Shown: one piece after another, positions 1 to 6,298 of the stretch
How the letters are laid out: every line of letters starts with the position of its first letter
Numbering within the stretch: the stretch's first letter is position 1
Assembly (NCBI GenBank): GCA_029224465.1
Contig: JAQXUQ010000014.1
Span: forward strand, 1-64,000
Length of the DNA stretch: 64,000 bases
Reading direction: 5' to 3'
Source: Bacillota bacterium
GTDB lineage: Bacteria > Bacillota > Clostridia > Lachnospirales > Lachnospiraceae
The notes under the pieces: model-generated
Databases searched by the model: none
Seen by the model: the letters and a program-made list of their open reading frames with translations, nothing else
Told to the model about the DNA's origin: nothing
Position numbers and translations under genes: made by a program

Positions 1-274
1 GAATCCGCACGACCGGGCGTTCGCGAAGCGGTACGTCGGCATTGTGAGCACGAAGCGGGCGACGAGGGATTTTATCCGCTGCGCTTTCATGAGCGTTGCG
101 GATACGGCGATCATTCCGGCGCAGGACTGGCTGGATCTCGGCAATGACGCGCGCATCAACCACCCGTCGACGCTCGGCGGTATCAACTGGAGATGGCGGC
201 TGCTTCCGGGACAGCTCACGGACGAACTGGCGGAGGAAATCCATCTCTTTACAGCGACGTATGGAAGATTGTAA
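1..274 (+). CDS. malQ: 4-alpha-glucanotransferase, C-terminal fragment
   Basis: Only the last 90 or so residues are in the window; the gene begins to the left (reading frame starts at base 2). The fragment carries the family's C-terminal signature: a stretch reading SVADTAIIPAQDWLDLG, then an NDARIN-type block and NWRWRL, which in MalQ/DPE1 (GH77) line the acceptor-sugar side of the active site. The enzyme transfers maltooligosaccharide segments between alpha-1,4-glucans in the cytoplasm and releases glucose. It is followed by a hairpin at 360-387 and a LacI-type regulator on the same strand, which suggests a maltodextrin or glycogen locus. Family assignment is secure; nothing can be said about the missing N-terminus. 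Confidence 0.9.
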   Translation, partial: NPHDRAFAKRYVGIVSTKRATRDFIRCAFMSVADTAIIPAQDWLDLGNDARINHPSTLGGINWRWRLLPGQLTDELAEEIHLFTATYGRL

Positions 275-358
275 GATGACGAGTGCTGCGGCGGATTTTG
301 GAGCAATGGAGTGAATTGATACCCAGGCCGTGTTTTTGGCGGCATGCATAGTCAAAAC

Positions 359-398
359 GGGGTCTGATGCTGCGCGGCATCGGACCCTGACTTCTTTT
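359..398 (+). terminator. Hairpin downstream of malQ, likely terminator
   Basis: Arms 360-370 and 377-387 pair over 11 bp with one G-U pair and a 6-nt loop, followed by a T-rich but interrupted tail (TGACTTCTTTT). It fits a factor-independent terminator of moderate strength between malQ and the regulator gene. Confidence 0.55.
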
Positions 399-449
399 AT
401 GGAAGCAGGGCGTTTTCAGAGGGGAAATATCCGAGCGGGGAAGAAAACT

Positions 450-1487
450 ATGGCTGAGACAACAATCAAGGATATTGCACGGCTGTGCGGATGCAGTGTC
501 AGCACCGTGTCGCGGGCACTGAATAACCATCCGGATATCAACCCGGAGACGCGCCAGAAGATCATGCAGGTGATCCGGGAGACGGGGTTTGTTCCGAACA
601 ACAGCGCGATCAATTTGAAGAAGACGGATTCGAAGGCCGTCGCACTTCTGGTGAAGGGAATCACAAACCCGTTTTTCAATACCATGATCAAGATCATGGA
701 GCACCGGATCGAGGAGAACCATTATTCCACGATTCTGCGCCATGTGGAGGCTGACGATGAGGAAGTGCAGGTCGCGCTGGAACTGGTCAAGGAGCGCAGA
801 CTGAGAGGAATTGTCTTCCTCGGCGGAAATTTTGTCCATGAGGACGCGATGCTGCGGCAGCTGAAGGTACCCTTTGTTTTCTCCACGATCGGAGCGCCGC
901 AGGGCGAGCCGTCATGGTACGCCAATGTTTCTGTGGACGATGTGGCGGAATCGGAGAAAATGGTGAACTACCTGATCGAGCAGGGGCACCGCAGCATCGC
1001 CATCATCGGGGATAATCTGCTGACAAAATCAGTGGGACAGCTCCGGTTCGAGGGCTACCGCAGAGCGATCGCGGCGCACGGGCTGAAGATGAATCCTGAT
1101 CTCATCGAGGAGGCGCCGCAGGGAGAATCGGAGCGCTACACCATCGAGAACGGCTACCGCATGGCATGGAAACTGATCCATTCCGGGGCGGAGATGACAG
1201 CGATCTTCTGCACAGCTGATGTCTTTGCCATCGGTGCCTGCCGGGCCGCGGCGGACGCTGGGCTGGCCATCCCGAAGGATATTTCGATCGTGGGATATGA
1301 CGGAATCAGTACCGGAGACTTTTATATTCCCCGTCTCACCACGGTCCGCCAGCCGGTGGAACAGATGGCGGAGGCGACCATCACGCTGCTCTTCGACATG
1401 ATCGGCAAGAAACGCCAGCCGCAGACCATCCTCATGCCGGCGGAGCTGGTGATCCGGGAGTCAAGCGGGAGCGGATACAGGAAATAA
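450..1487 (+). CDS. LacI/GalR-family transcriptional regulator
   Basis: Encodes 345 residues. The start at 450 is preferred because a GGGGAAG ribosome-binding site lies just upstream and because the protein then opens directly with the LacI helix-turn-helix (residues about 5-50: TIKDIARLCGCSVSTVSRAL, then the hinge helix). The rest is a periplasmic-binding-protein-like effector domain, with motifs such as GITNPFF, IVFLGG, GHRSIAIIG and ISIVGYDG. It should bind an operator as a dimer and respond to a sugar or sugar derivative. Position directly after malQ suggests control of maltodextrin or glucan use, but the operator and ligand cannot be read from the sequence. It ends just before a long palindrome that it shares with the convergent CBS gene. 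Confidence 0.93.
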   Translation: MAETTIKDIARLCGCSVSTVSRALNNHPDINPETRQKIMQVIRETGFVPNNSAINLKKTDSKAVALLVKGITNPFFNTMIKIMEHRIEENHYSTILRHVEADDEEVQVALELVKERRLRGIVFLGGNFVHEDAMLRQLKVPFVFSTIGAPQGEPSWYANVSVDDVAESEKMVNYLIEQGHRSIAIIGDNLLTKSVGQLRFEGYRRAIAAHGLKMNPDLIEEAPQGESERYTIENGYRMAWKLIHSGAEMTAIFCTADVFAIGACRAAADAGLAIPKDISIVGYDGISTGDFYIPRLTTVRQPVEQMAEATITLLFDMIGKKRQPQTILMPAELVIRESSGSGYRK

Positions 1488-1493
1488 ACGCGA

Positions 1494-1585
1494 TTGTCCC
1501 TAACGAGTTTAGCTTGTTTGGTACAAAAATTGTCCCTAACAAGTTTAGCTTGTTAGGGACAATTTTTGTACCAAACAGGCTAAAC
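1494..1585. repeat. Long palindromic repeat, copy A
   Basis: The inner arms 1515-1543 and 1549-1577 are perfect 29-bp inverted repeats around a 5-nt loop. With one G-U pair they extend to 1507-1543/1549-1585 (37 bp). The 20-mer TTGTCCCTAACGAGTTTAGC occupies 1494-1513 and recurs with one change at 1530-1549. The exact 20-mer is also in the second palindrome (8025-8044). Copy A lies between the convergent lacI and CBS genes, overlaps the stop codon of the CBS gene, and could act as a terminator for both. It could equally be a member of a dispersed REP- or MITE-like family. Confidence 0.85.
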
Positions 1586-2005
1586 CTGCCCGGCTTTGTC
1601 GCTCTGGGTGCAGTTCTGAAGGAAGCGGATGACTTCCCGGCGGGTGATGATGCCGATGAAGCAGCCGAGGTCGTCCACGACAGGGACAAAGTTCTGGGAG
1701 ATGGCCGCCTGGACGATGTCTTCGATGTTGGCGGATGCGGTGATGGGAAGGTAGTCCCGTTTCCGGGGTATCTGGAGGAGCGGAATGTCCTCGGCCTTCC
1801 GGAGGGAGAGGTCATACTGTTCCTTTATGGTGCGCAGCAGGTCGCCCTCGGTCAGGGTGCCGATGTAACGGCCGGTTTTCTCGTCGACGATCGGGACGGA
1901 TGCATACTGGTAATGGTCCATCTTTTCAAGCGCCTGGCGCAGGGTGTCGTCCGCTCCCACATAGCGGACCTGTGCCTTGGGCGTGAGGAAGAATAAGATA
2001 TTCAT
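1580..2005 (-). CDS. CBS-domain protein
   Basis: 141 residues made of two tandem CBS motifs (about residues 10-65 and 80-135; VPIVDEKTGRYIGTLTEGDLL and VPVVDDLGCFIGIITRREVI). Such pairs form Bateman modules that bind adenine nucleotides such as AMP, ATP or c-di-AMP; no catalytic domain is attached. It is the second gene of a two-gene minus-strand operon, 33 bp after the DJ-1 gene. The ribosome-binding site is unusual: a run of five G about 12 nt before the ATG, inside a stretch that is complementary over 12 nt to the 5' end of the small RNA candidate at 19404-19555. The stop codon lies inside the outer stem of palindrome copy A. Ligand and partner are unknown. Confidence 0.88.
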   Translation of the reverse strand: MNILFFLTPKAQVRYVGADDTLRQALEKMDHYQYASVPIVDEKTGRYIGTLTEGDLLRTIKEQYDLSLRKAEDIPLLQIPRKRDYLPITASANIEDIVQAAISQNFVPVVDDLGCFIGIITRREVIRFLQNCTQSDKAGQV

Positions 2006-2038
2006 GAGCGATTGTAACCCCCAATGCTGTTTCTTCGG

Positions 2039-2608
2039 TCAGTACGGAAACGCGACAGCCTGTTTCAGCCGGTCTGCCGCATCTCTGCCCTGGTAGTGCT
2101 CCACGATGGCGAGGGCAAAATCGATGGCGCAGCCCATGCTTCGCCCGGTGATGATGTTGCCGGTCACGGTCTGCGGGGCGTGGGTCAGGATCGCGCCGCG
2201 CATATCCGGCTCACGCGCGGGAAAGCAGGTGGCGGGCTTCCCCTCGAGGAGTCCGAGCGCGGCGAGAATGGTGGGAGCAGCACAGATGGCGCAGACTTCT
2301 CTGCCATCCGCGGCAAATTTCTGAATCTGGGCGGTCAGAGGAGCACAGGCGGCGAGATTCGTCGTACCCGGCATGCCGCCCGGCAGTACCAGTCCGTCCA
2401 GCGCGTCAAAATCGAGTTCGTCAAGGATGGTGTCCGCGAGCAACGTCACCTGATGGGAGGAAGTGACCTCCCGGCGGTCCGTGATGGACACAGTGGTCAC
2501 GGAAATGCCCGCGCGGCGAAGCAGATCAACGACGGTGAGCGCCTCCACTTCCTCAAAGCCGTCCGCAAGAAAAAGGGCGAGGCGGGGAAAAGCTGCTGTT
2601 GTATTCAT
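2039..2608 (-). CDS. DJ-1/PfpI-family protein (YajL/ThiJ-like)
   Basis: 189 residues covering the whole DJ-1/PfpI fold. The N-terminal strand and acidic turn read LALFLADGFEEVE, LPGGMPG sits near residue 75, and the nucleophile elbow CAICAAP puts the reactive cysteine at about residue 109. Bacterial relatives act as chaperones, glyoxalases or deglycase-like stress proteins in the cytoplasm; the exact activity is not predictable. A strong AGGAGG site sits 8 nt before the ATG. The gene leads a short operon with the CBS protein, and the two might form a stress- or energy-sensing pair (inference only). Confidence 0.92.
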   Translation of the reverse strand: MNTTAAFPRLALFLADGFEEVEALTVVDLLRRAGISVTTVSITDRREVTSSHQVTLLADTILDELDFDALDGLVLPGGMPGTTNLAACAPLTAQIQKFAADGREVCAICAAPTILAALGLLEGKPATCFPAREPDMRGAILTHAPQTVTGNIITGRSMGCAIDFALAIVEHYQGRDAADRLKQAVAFPY

Positions 2609-2735
2609 AAGTAAAATCCTCCTGGATTCCTTGTTCTATCATCATGTCCATTATAGAATGCCGGGGCAGGGAAAAGAATGAAAGAAACATGAAGAATCTG
2701 TGAATGCCCGGAAACGCTATGATACAATGAGCTGG

Positions 2736-2776
2736 AGTCAGAGAGTCAGAGAGTCAGAGAGCCGGAGGAGTCAGAG
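2736..2776 (+). repeat. Octanucleotide tandem repeat upstream of a glycosyltransferase
   Basis: The unit AGTCAGAG is present three times head to tail (2736-2759) and once more at 2769-2776 after a 9-bp interruption. It sits between a possible -10 box (GATACAAT, about 2721-2728) and the start codon at 2783. Repeats of this kind can change copy number by slippage and so alter the leader. Confidence 0.8.
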
Positions 2777-2782
2777 ACCGTC

Positions 2783-3925
2783 ATGCAGGAGAACAGGAAA
2801 GAAATACGGGAGATGGCTGTTGCCGCGGCAGGGGAAAAGCCAGAAGCCGCATCGAAAGCAGGGAAAGAAGCAGCGACCTGCGCGTCAGCGGCGGGGGCAA
2901 AACCGGAAGCTGTGGCTGAGAAAAAGATGGAAAACTGCGCGTCAGCGGCAGAGGGCAGGCCGATTCTATGGATCGTGGTGCCCTGCTACAACGAGGAGGC
3001 AGTGCTTCCGATCACCGCGCCGCTGTTTCTCGGGAAGATTCAGAGTCTTGCGGCGGCGGGCAAAATCAGCGACAGGAGCCGGGTGCTGTTTGTCAACGAC
3101 GGATCGAAGGACAAAACATGGCAGCTGATCACGGATTTTGCGGCGCAGGATGCCCATTACATCGGGATCAGCCAGAGCCGGAACCGTGGGCATCAGAATG
3201 CGGTGCTGGCCGGGCTGATGGAGGCGAAGGACGTCTGCGACATCACCATTTCGATCGACTGCGACGGGCAGGACGATATTGACGCGATGGATCAGATGGT
3301 GGACGAGTATCTGAAGGGCGCGGAGGTGGTTTATGGCGTCCGTTCCTCCCGGGCGACGGACACCTGGTTCAAGCGGACCACGGCGGAGAGCTTCTACCGG
3401 CTGCTGAACCGCATGGGTGCCGAGGTCGTCTATAATCACGCGGATTACCGCCTCATCAGTGCCAGAGTCCTGCAGTCCTTCGCGGATTTTGAAGAGGTCA
3501 ATATTTTCCTCCGCGGGCTGGTGCCGCTCGTCGGATATCCGAGCGCAAAGGTCTACTACGAACGGCATGAGCGCATGGCGGGAAGCAGCCACTATCCGCT
3601 GAGCAAAATGCTGGCGCTCGCCTTTGACGGAATCACGAGCCTGTCGGTCAAGCCGATCTCGATCATCACCGGGTTCGGCGGCGTCGTGAGTCTGGTAGGA
3701 TTCATTGGAATTGTGTGGGCCATCGTGATGGCTGCGATCGGGCACACGGTTGCGGGCTGGGCGTCGACGGTGTGCATCATCTGTTTCCTCGGCGGCATTC
3801 AGCTGCTTTCGCTGGGTGTGATCGGGACGTATATCGGGAAAATTTATCTGGAGACAAAGCGGCGGCCACGCTATATCATCAGTGAGCGGACCTGGGCGCC
3901 GTATCGGCGGCATTATAAAGGCTGA
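2783..3925 (+). CDS. GT2-family glycosyltransferase, GtrB/DPM1-like, membrane-anchored
   Basis: 380 residues. The catalytic GT-A domain begins near residue 60 with ILWIVVPCYNEE, continues with VNDGSKDKTW, SRNRGHQNAVLAG and the metal-binding region SIDCDGQDD, and has the acceptor-side motif NHADYRLIS. Two hydrophobic segments follow near the C-terminus (about 285-315 and 322-350). This layout is that of enzymes such as GtrB, which move a sugar from a nucleotide donor to undecaprenyl phosphate at the inner face of the membrane. The first 58 residues are an Ala/Glu/Lys-rich, probably disordered leader with a repeated CASAA motif, which is unusual for the family; translation could start later. 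The ribosome-binding site is weak (GGAGG 14 nt upstream). Confidence 0.88.
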   Translation: MQENRKEIREMAVAAAGEKPEAASKAGKEAATCASAAGAKPEAVAEKKMENCASAAEGRPILWIVVPCYNEEAVLPITAPLFLGKIQSLAAAGKISDRSRVLFVNDGSKDKTWQLITDFAAQDAHYIGISQSRNRGHQNAVLAGLMEAKDVCDITISIDCDGQDDIDAMDQMVDEYLKGAEVVYGVRSSRATDTWFKRTTAESFYRLLNRMGAEVVYNHADYRLISARVLQSFADFEEVNIFLRGLVPLVGYPSAKVYYERHERMAGSSHYPLSKMLALAFDGITSLSVKPISIITGFGGVVSLVGFIGIVWAIVMAAIGHTVAGWASTVCIICFLGGIQLLSLGVIGTYIGKIYLETKRRPRYIISERTWAPYRRHYKG

Positions 3926-3950
3926 GGGAGTGTCATGACACGCTGCGCTG

Positions 3951-3983
3951 CGTCAGGGGCGGGATCATTTGCTGCTCCTGACG
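3951..3983 (+). other. Hairpin after the glycosyltransferase gene
   Basis: Arms 3951-3960 and 3974-3983 pair over 10 bp with one G-U pair and a 13-nt loop. There is no T-run after it, so it is a poor intrinsic terminator; it may stabilise the 3' end or have no function. The rest of 3926-4052 shows nothing else clear. Confidence 0.4.
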
Positions 3984-4052
3984 GACGGGCGGGTTCATGC
4001 GAAATGATCTGCTGCGGACGACGCCGGAAGTACAGTACGGGTATCAATCAAT

Positions 4053-4898
4053 ATGAGGCTTGACAGGTATCTTGCGGATATGGGCATCGGAACCCGGAGC
4101 GGCCTGAAGAAGGCAATCCGGGCCGGTGCTATTTTTGTGAATGGCGTTCCGGTGAAAAAGGCCGACACCGCGGTCGGACCGGAGGATCGCGTGGAATATG
4201 AGGGGAAGCCGGTCGTCTGGCATGCCGTGGAATATTACATGATGAATAAGCCGGCCGGTGTGATCAGCGCGACGGAGGACCCGCGTCAGAGGACGGTGCT
4301 GGATCTTCTTCCCCCTGGAACACGGCGCGATCTTGCGCCGGTCGGGCGTCTCGACAAGGACACGGAGGGACTGCTTTTGCTGACAAACGACGGGCAGCTG
4401 GCGCACAGCCTCCTCGCGCCGGGGAGGCATGTGCCCAAGCAGTATCTGGCAAAATTGGACCGCCCGTTTTCGGACGAGGATGTCAGACGGTTCGCAGAGG
4501 GGCTTTCCGTGCCGGAGGACGGGACGGCAGGGACCGCCAGAGGCCGGGCGGCATTCCGGGCGGCTCCGGCCAGACTGTGGGCGGCAGAGGACAAAGACGA
4601 AGACAAGGGAAAAGGCATAGGCATAGGCAAAGACAAGGACATAGGCAAGGGCAAAGACAAAGACAAAGACAAAGACAAAGACACGTGGGCTGTGGTGGAG
4701 ATCACCGAGGGCCGCTATCATCAGGTGAAGCGGATGTTTGCCGCTGTAGGAAAACAGGTTTTGTTTCTGAAACGGCTGTCGATGGGCACACTGGTGCTGG
4801 ACCCGGCGCTGGCGCCGGGCCAGGTGCGGCCGCTGACCGGAGAGGAACTGCGGACACTGCACGACAGCGTGGGGCGGGGGAGAACAGGAACGGTATGA
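4053..4898 (+). CDS. RsuA-family rRNA pseudouridine synthase with low-complexity insert
   Basis: 281 residues. An S4 RNA-binding domain (residues 1-45, MRLDRYLADMGIGTRSGLKKAI) is followed by the RsuA/RluB/E/F catalytic domain, with the signature GRLDKDTEGLLLLTNDG and catalytic Asp101. YHQVKRMFAAVG near residue 222 is the other conserved block. The enzyme isomerises a uridine in 16S or 23S rRNA; RsuA-like activity on 16S rRNA is the best guess. Between about residues 180 and 211 the fold is interrupted by a Lys/Asp/Gly stretch encoded by hexanucleotide repeats. No good ribosome-binding site is visible. It overlaps the next gene by an ATGA, implying coupled translation. Confidence 0.92.
   Translation: MRLDRYLADMGIGTRSGLKKAIRAGAIFVNGVPVKKADTAVGPEDRVEYEGKPVVWHAVEYYMMNKPAGVISATEDPRQRTVLDLLPPGTRRDLAPVGRLDKDTEGLLLLTNDGQLAHSLLAPGRHVPKQYLAKLDRPFSDEDVRRFAEGLSVPEDGTAGTARGRAAFRAAPARLWAAEDKDEDKGKGIGIGKDKDIGKGKDKDKDKDKDTWAVVEITEGRYHQVKRMFAAVGKQVLFLKRLSMGTLVLDPALAPGQVRPLTGEELRTLHDSVGRGRTGTV
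4591..4683 (+). repeat. In-frame hexanucleotide microsatellite inside the pseudouridine synthase
   Basis: Variants of AAAGAC/AAGGGC/ATAGGC are repeated about fifteen times. The last five units are near-perfect AAAGACs and give an alternating Lys-Asp peptide. The unit length is a multiple of three, so copy-number changes would lengthen or shorten the insert without breaking the frame. Confidence 0.85.
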
Positions 4899-5896
4899 GT
4901 AAAAAGGTGGAAGCGCTGGGCACGGATTTTGACACGGAGAGAGTGCTCGCGGATCGGAAGAAATGCCGGAAGTATGACCAGTGCGGGCTGGGGGAGGAAT
5001 TTCTTTATTTCGGGAGTACGATGCACCCGCGGCATTACTATATCCCTTACGGGGAGGTGAAGCGGGTTTACAAGCGGGTGTCGGGCAGCGATCTGGCCGG
5101 GAAGGGATTCCTCGCACCGGTTCTGTATCTGGTAGTGGAGTACGGGGATGGGAAGGAGCGGCAGTGTTCGTTCCGCTATCTGCAGGACTGCGACGCCATG
5201 CAGAACGAACTGGAGCGGACGCATCCTGAGATCAGCCAGCTCTCACCGAAGGGCGAGGAGAAGAAGCGGGAGAGAGAGGAAATCGAGGCGCGGATGGCCC
5301 GCAATGAGCTGTCGGAAACAGCCCGGGCGGCGCAGAAGCAGCTGGAGGAAGCCCGCTGGGAGGTCCACAAGCATCAGGCGATGAGCGATAAGATGGCCGC
5401 CATGGCAAAGCTCAAGCGCCACGCCGACCTCTTCCGGCCATGGGTGGGCGCGGTCGCAGTCACTGTCCTGGCAGCAGGAGGCGTGGTCACCGCGGCCGGT
5501 GCGGTGTTCATCCGGAGAGGAAGCCGCATGGCCGGACTGCTGATGGTCCTGTTCGGCATCATGATGATGTTCACGATGGTGAGCAGCCGGGCGCTCCCGA
5601 GCAAGCTGACAAACCGGAAGCGGCGCGACCGGGAGTACCAGGAGGCTGTGGAGGCGATGGCAAGAGCGCTCAAAGGATACCGGGATCTTCCGATCCCTGT
5701 CTGGTACGCCCATCCAGTTGTCTTTGACCGCCTGATTCGTATTTTGCAGGAAATGCGGGCTGAGACGGTGGATGAGGCACTCGCCGTACTCAAGGACGAC
5801 CTCCGCGCGATGGATAACACGACGGTTCTTTCGAAGGAGGACTACGAGGAAGTTGTGAAGATCAAGCCGCTCTTCACGGTGAGAGACTATCAGTGA
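4895..5896 (+). CDS. Unknown membrane protein with central coiled coil
   Basis: 333 residues, not recognised. The ATG at 4895 overlaps the stop of the pseudouridine synthase (ATGA) and has a GGGGGAG site in front. The first 130 residues are soluble and include a region with many aromatic residues (YDQCGLGEEFLYFGS, HYYIPYGEVKRVYKR) that may be a small beta domain. Residues about 130-185 are charged and heptad-like, probably a coiled coil. Two hydrophobic helices follow (about 188-213 and 219-240), then a cytosolic-looking tail of about 90 residues. No catalytic motif is evident. The two-helix hairpin with long soluble arms suggests a membrane-tethered scaffold, but this is speculation. Confidence 0.75.
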   Translation: MSKKVEALGTDFDTERVLADRKKCRKYDQCGLGEEFLYFGSTMHPRHYYIPYGEVKRVYKRVSGSDLAGKGFLAPVLYLVVEYGDGKERQCSFRYLQDCDAMQNELERTHPEISQLSPKGEEKKREREEIEARMARNELSETARAAQKQLEEARWEVHKHQAMSDKMAAMAKLKRHADLFRPWVGAVAVTVLAAGGVVTAAGAVFIRRGSRMAGLLMVLFGIMMMFTMVSSRALPSKLTNRKRRDREYQEAVEAMARALKGYRDLPIPVWYAHPVVFDRLIRILQEMRAETVDEALAVLKDDLRAMDNTTVLSKEDYEEVVKIKPLFTVRDYQ

Positions 5897-5976
5897 GCGG
5901 GGAATTATTCTGAGTCGGGAAACAGGCGCAGGTATGCGCGGCAATCAGTTGGCCGCAAACTGGAAGCAAGGACCGG

Positions 5977-6100
5977 AAATGGCTGAATTGAAAATCGAAA
6001 TGCAGGTGAGAAATCTCTTTCAGCCAAAGACTGGAAAGAAATGACTGAATTGAAAATTAAAGTGCAGGTGAGAAATCCCTTTCAGCCAACGTTTGGAAAG
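5977..6100 (+). repeat. 62-bp tandem duplication upstream of cstA
   Basis: Unit 1 is 5977-6038 and unit 2 is 6039-6100, about 85 percent identical; a third partial copy starts at 6101 (AAATGGCTGGAAATGG). Unit 1 can form a GGCTGA/TCAGCC stem. The block lies 50-170 bp upstream of the -35 box of cstA, where activator or repressor sites would be expected. No gene is seen anywhere in 5897-6298. Confidence 0.85.
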
Positions 6101-6150
6101 AAATGGCTGGAAATGGGGAACAAATTATGAAATAAATATAAAGTTTTCCG

Positions 6151-6179
6151 TTGAAATCGATAAGAAATCGCAGTATTAT
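6151..6179 (+). promoter_or_regulatory. Probable cstA promoter
   Basis: TTGAAA (6151-6156), 17-bp spacer, TATTAT (6174-6179). Transcription would start near 6186 and leave a leader of about 113 nt. Confidence 0.65.
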
Positions 6180-6232
6180 TCTCATTAAATATCAATGGCC
6201 ATAGCTTTCAAATATAACTGAAGCGGAGAGAG

Positions 6233-6268
6233 GCTGACGCCCCGGCGTGGGACGCCCTCTGCGTCAGC
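6233..6268 (+). other. Hairpin in the cstA leader
   Basis: GCTGACGC (6233-6240) pairs with GCGTCAGC (6261-6268), and an inner GGCGT/ACGCC stem is nested inside (6244-6248/6252-6256). It ends about 12 nt before the AGGAGG ribosome-binding site. It may stabilise the mRNA or regulate translation; there is no T-run, so it is not a terminator. Confidence 0.6.
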
Positions 6269-6298
6269 GGGCGGCGGCCAGGAGGAGGGTAACATAAC

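Noticed and set aside
1514-1996. A 160-codon plus-strand frame opposite the CBS gene
   Set aside because: It begins inside the palindrome and is the shadow of the CBS protein.
3926-4052. A gene between the glycosyltransferase and pseudouridine synthase genes
   Set aside because: Only a hairpin is seen; the frames are short with no start signals.
5977-6100. Direct repeats as a CRISPR array
   Set aside because: Two adjacent 62-bp copies with no spacers and no cas genes nearby.
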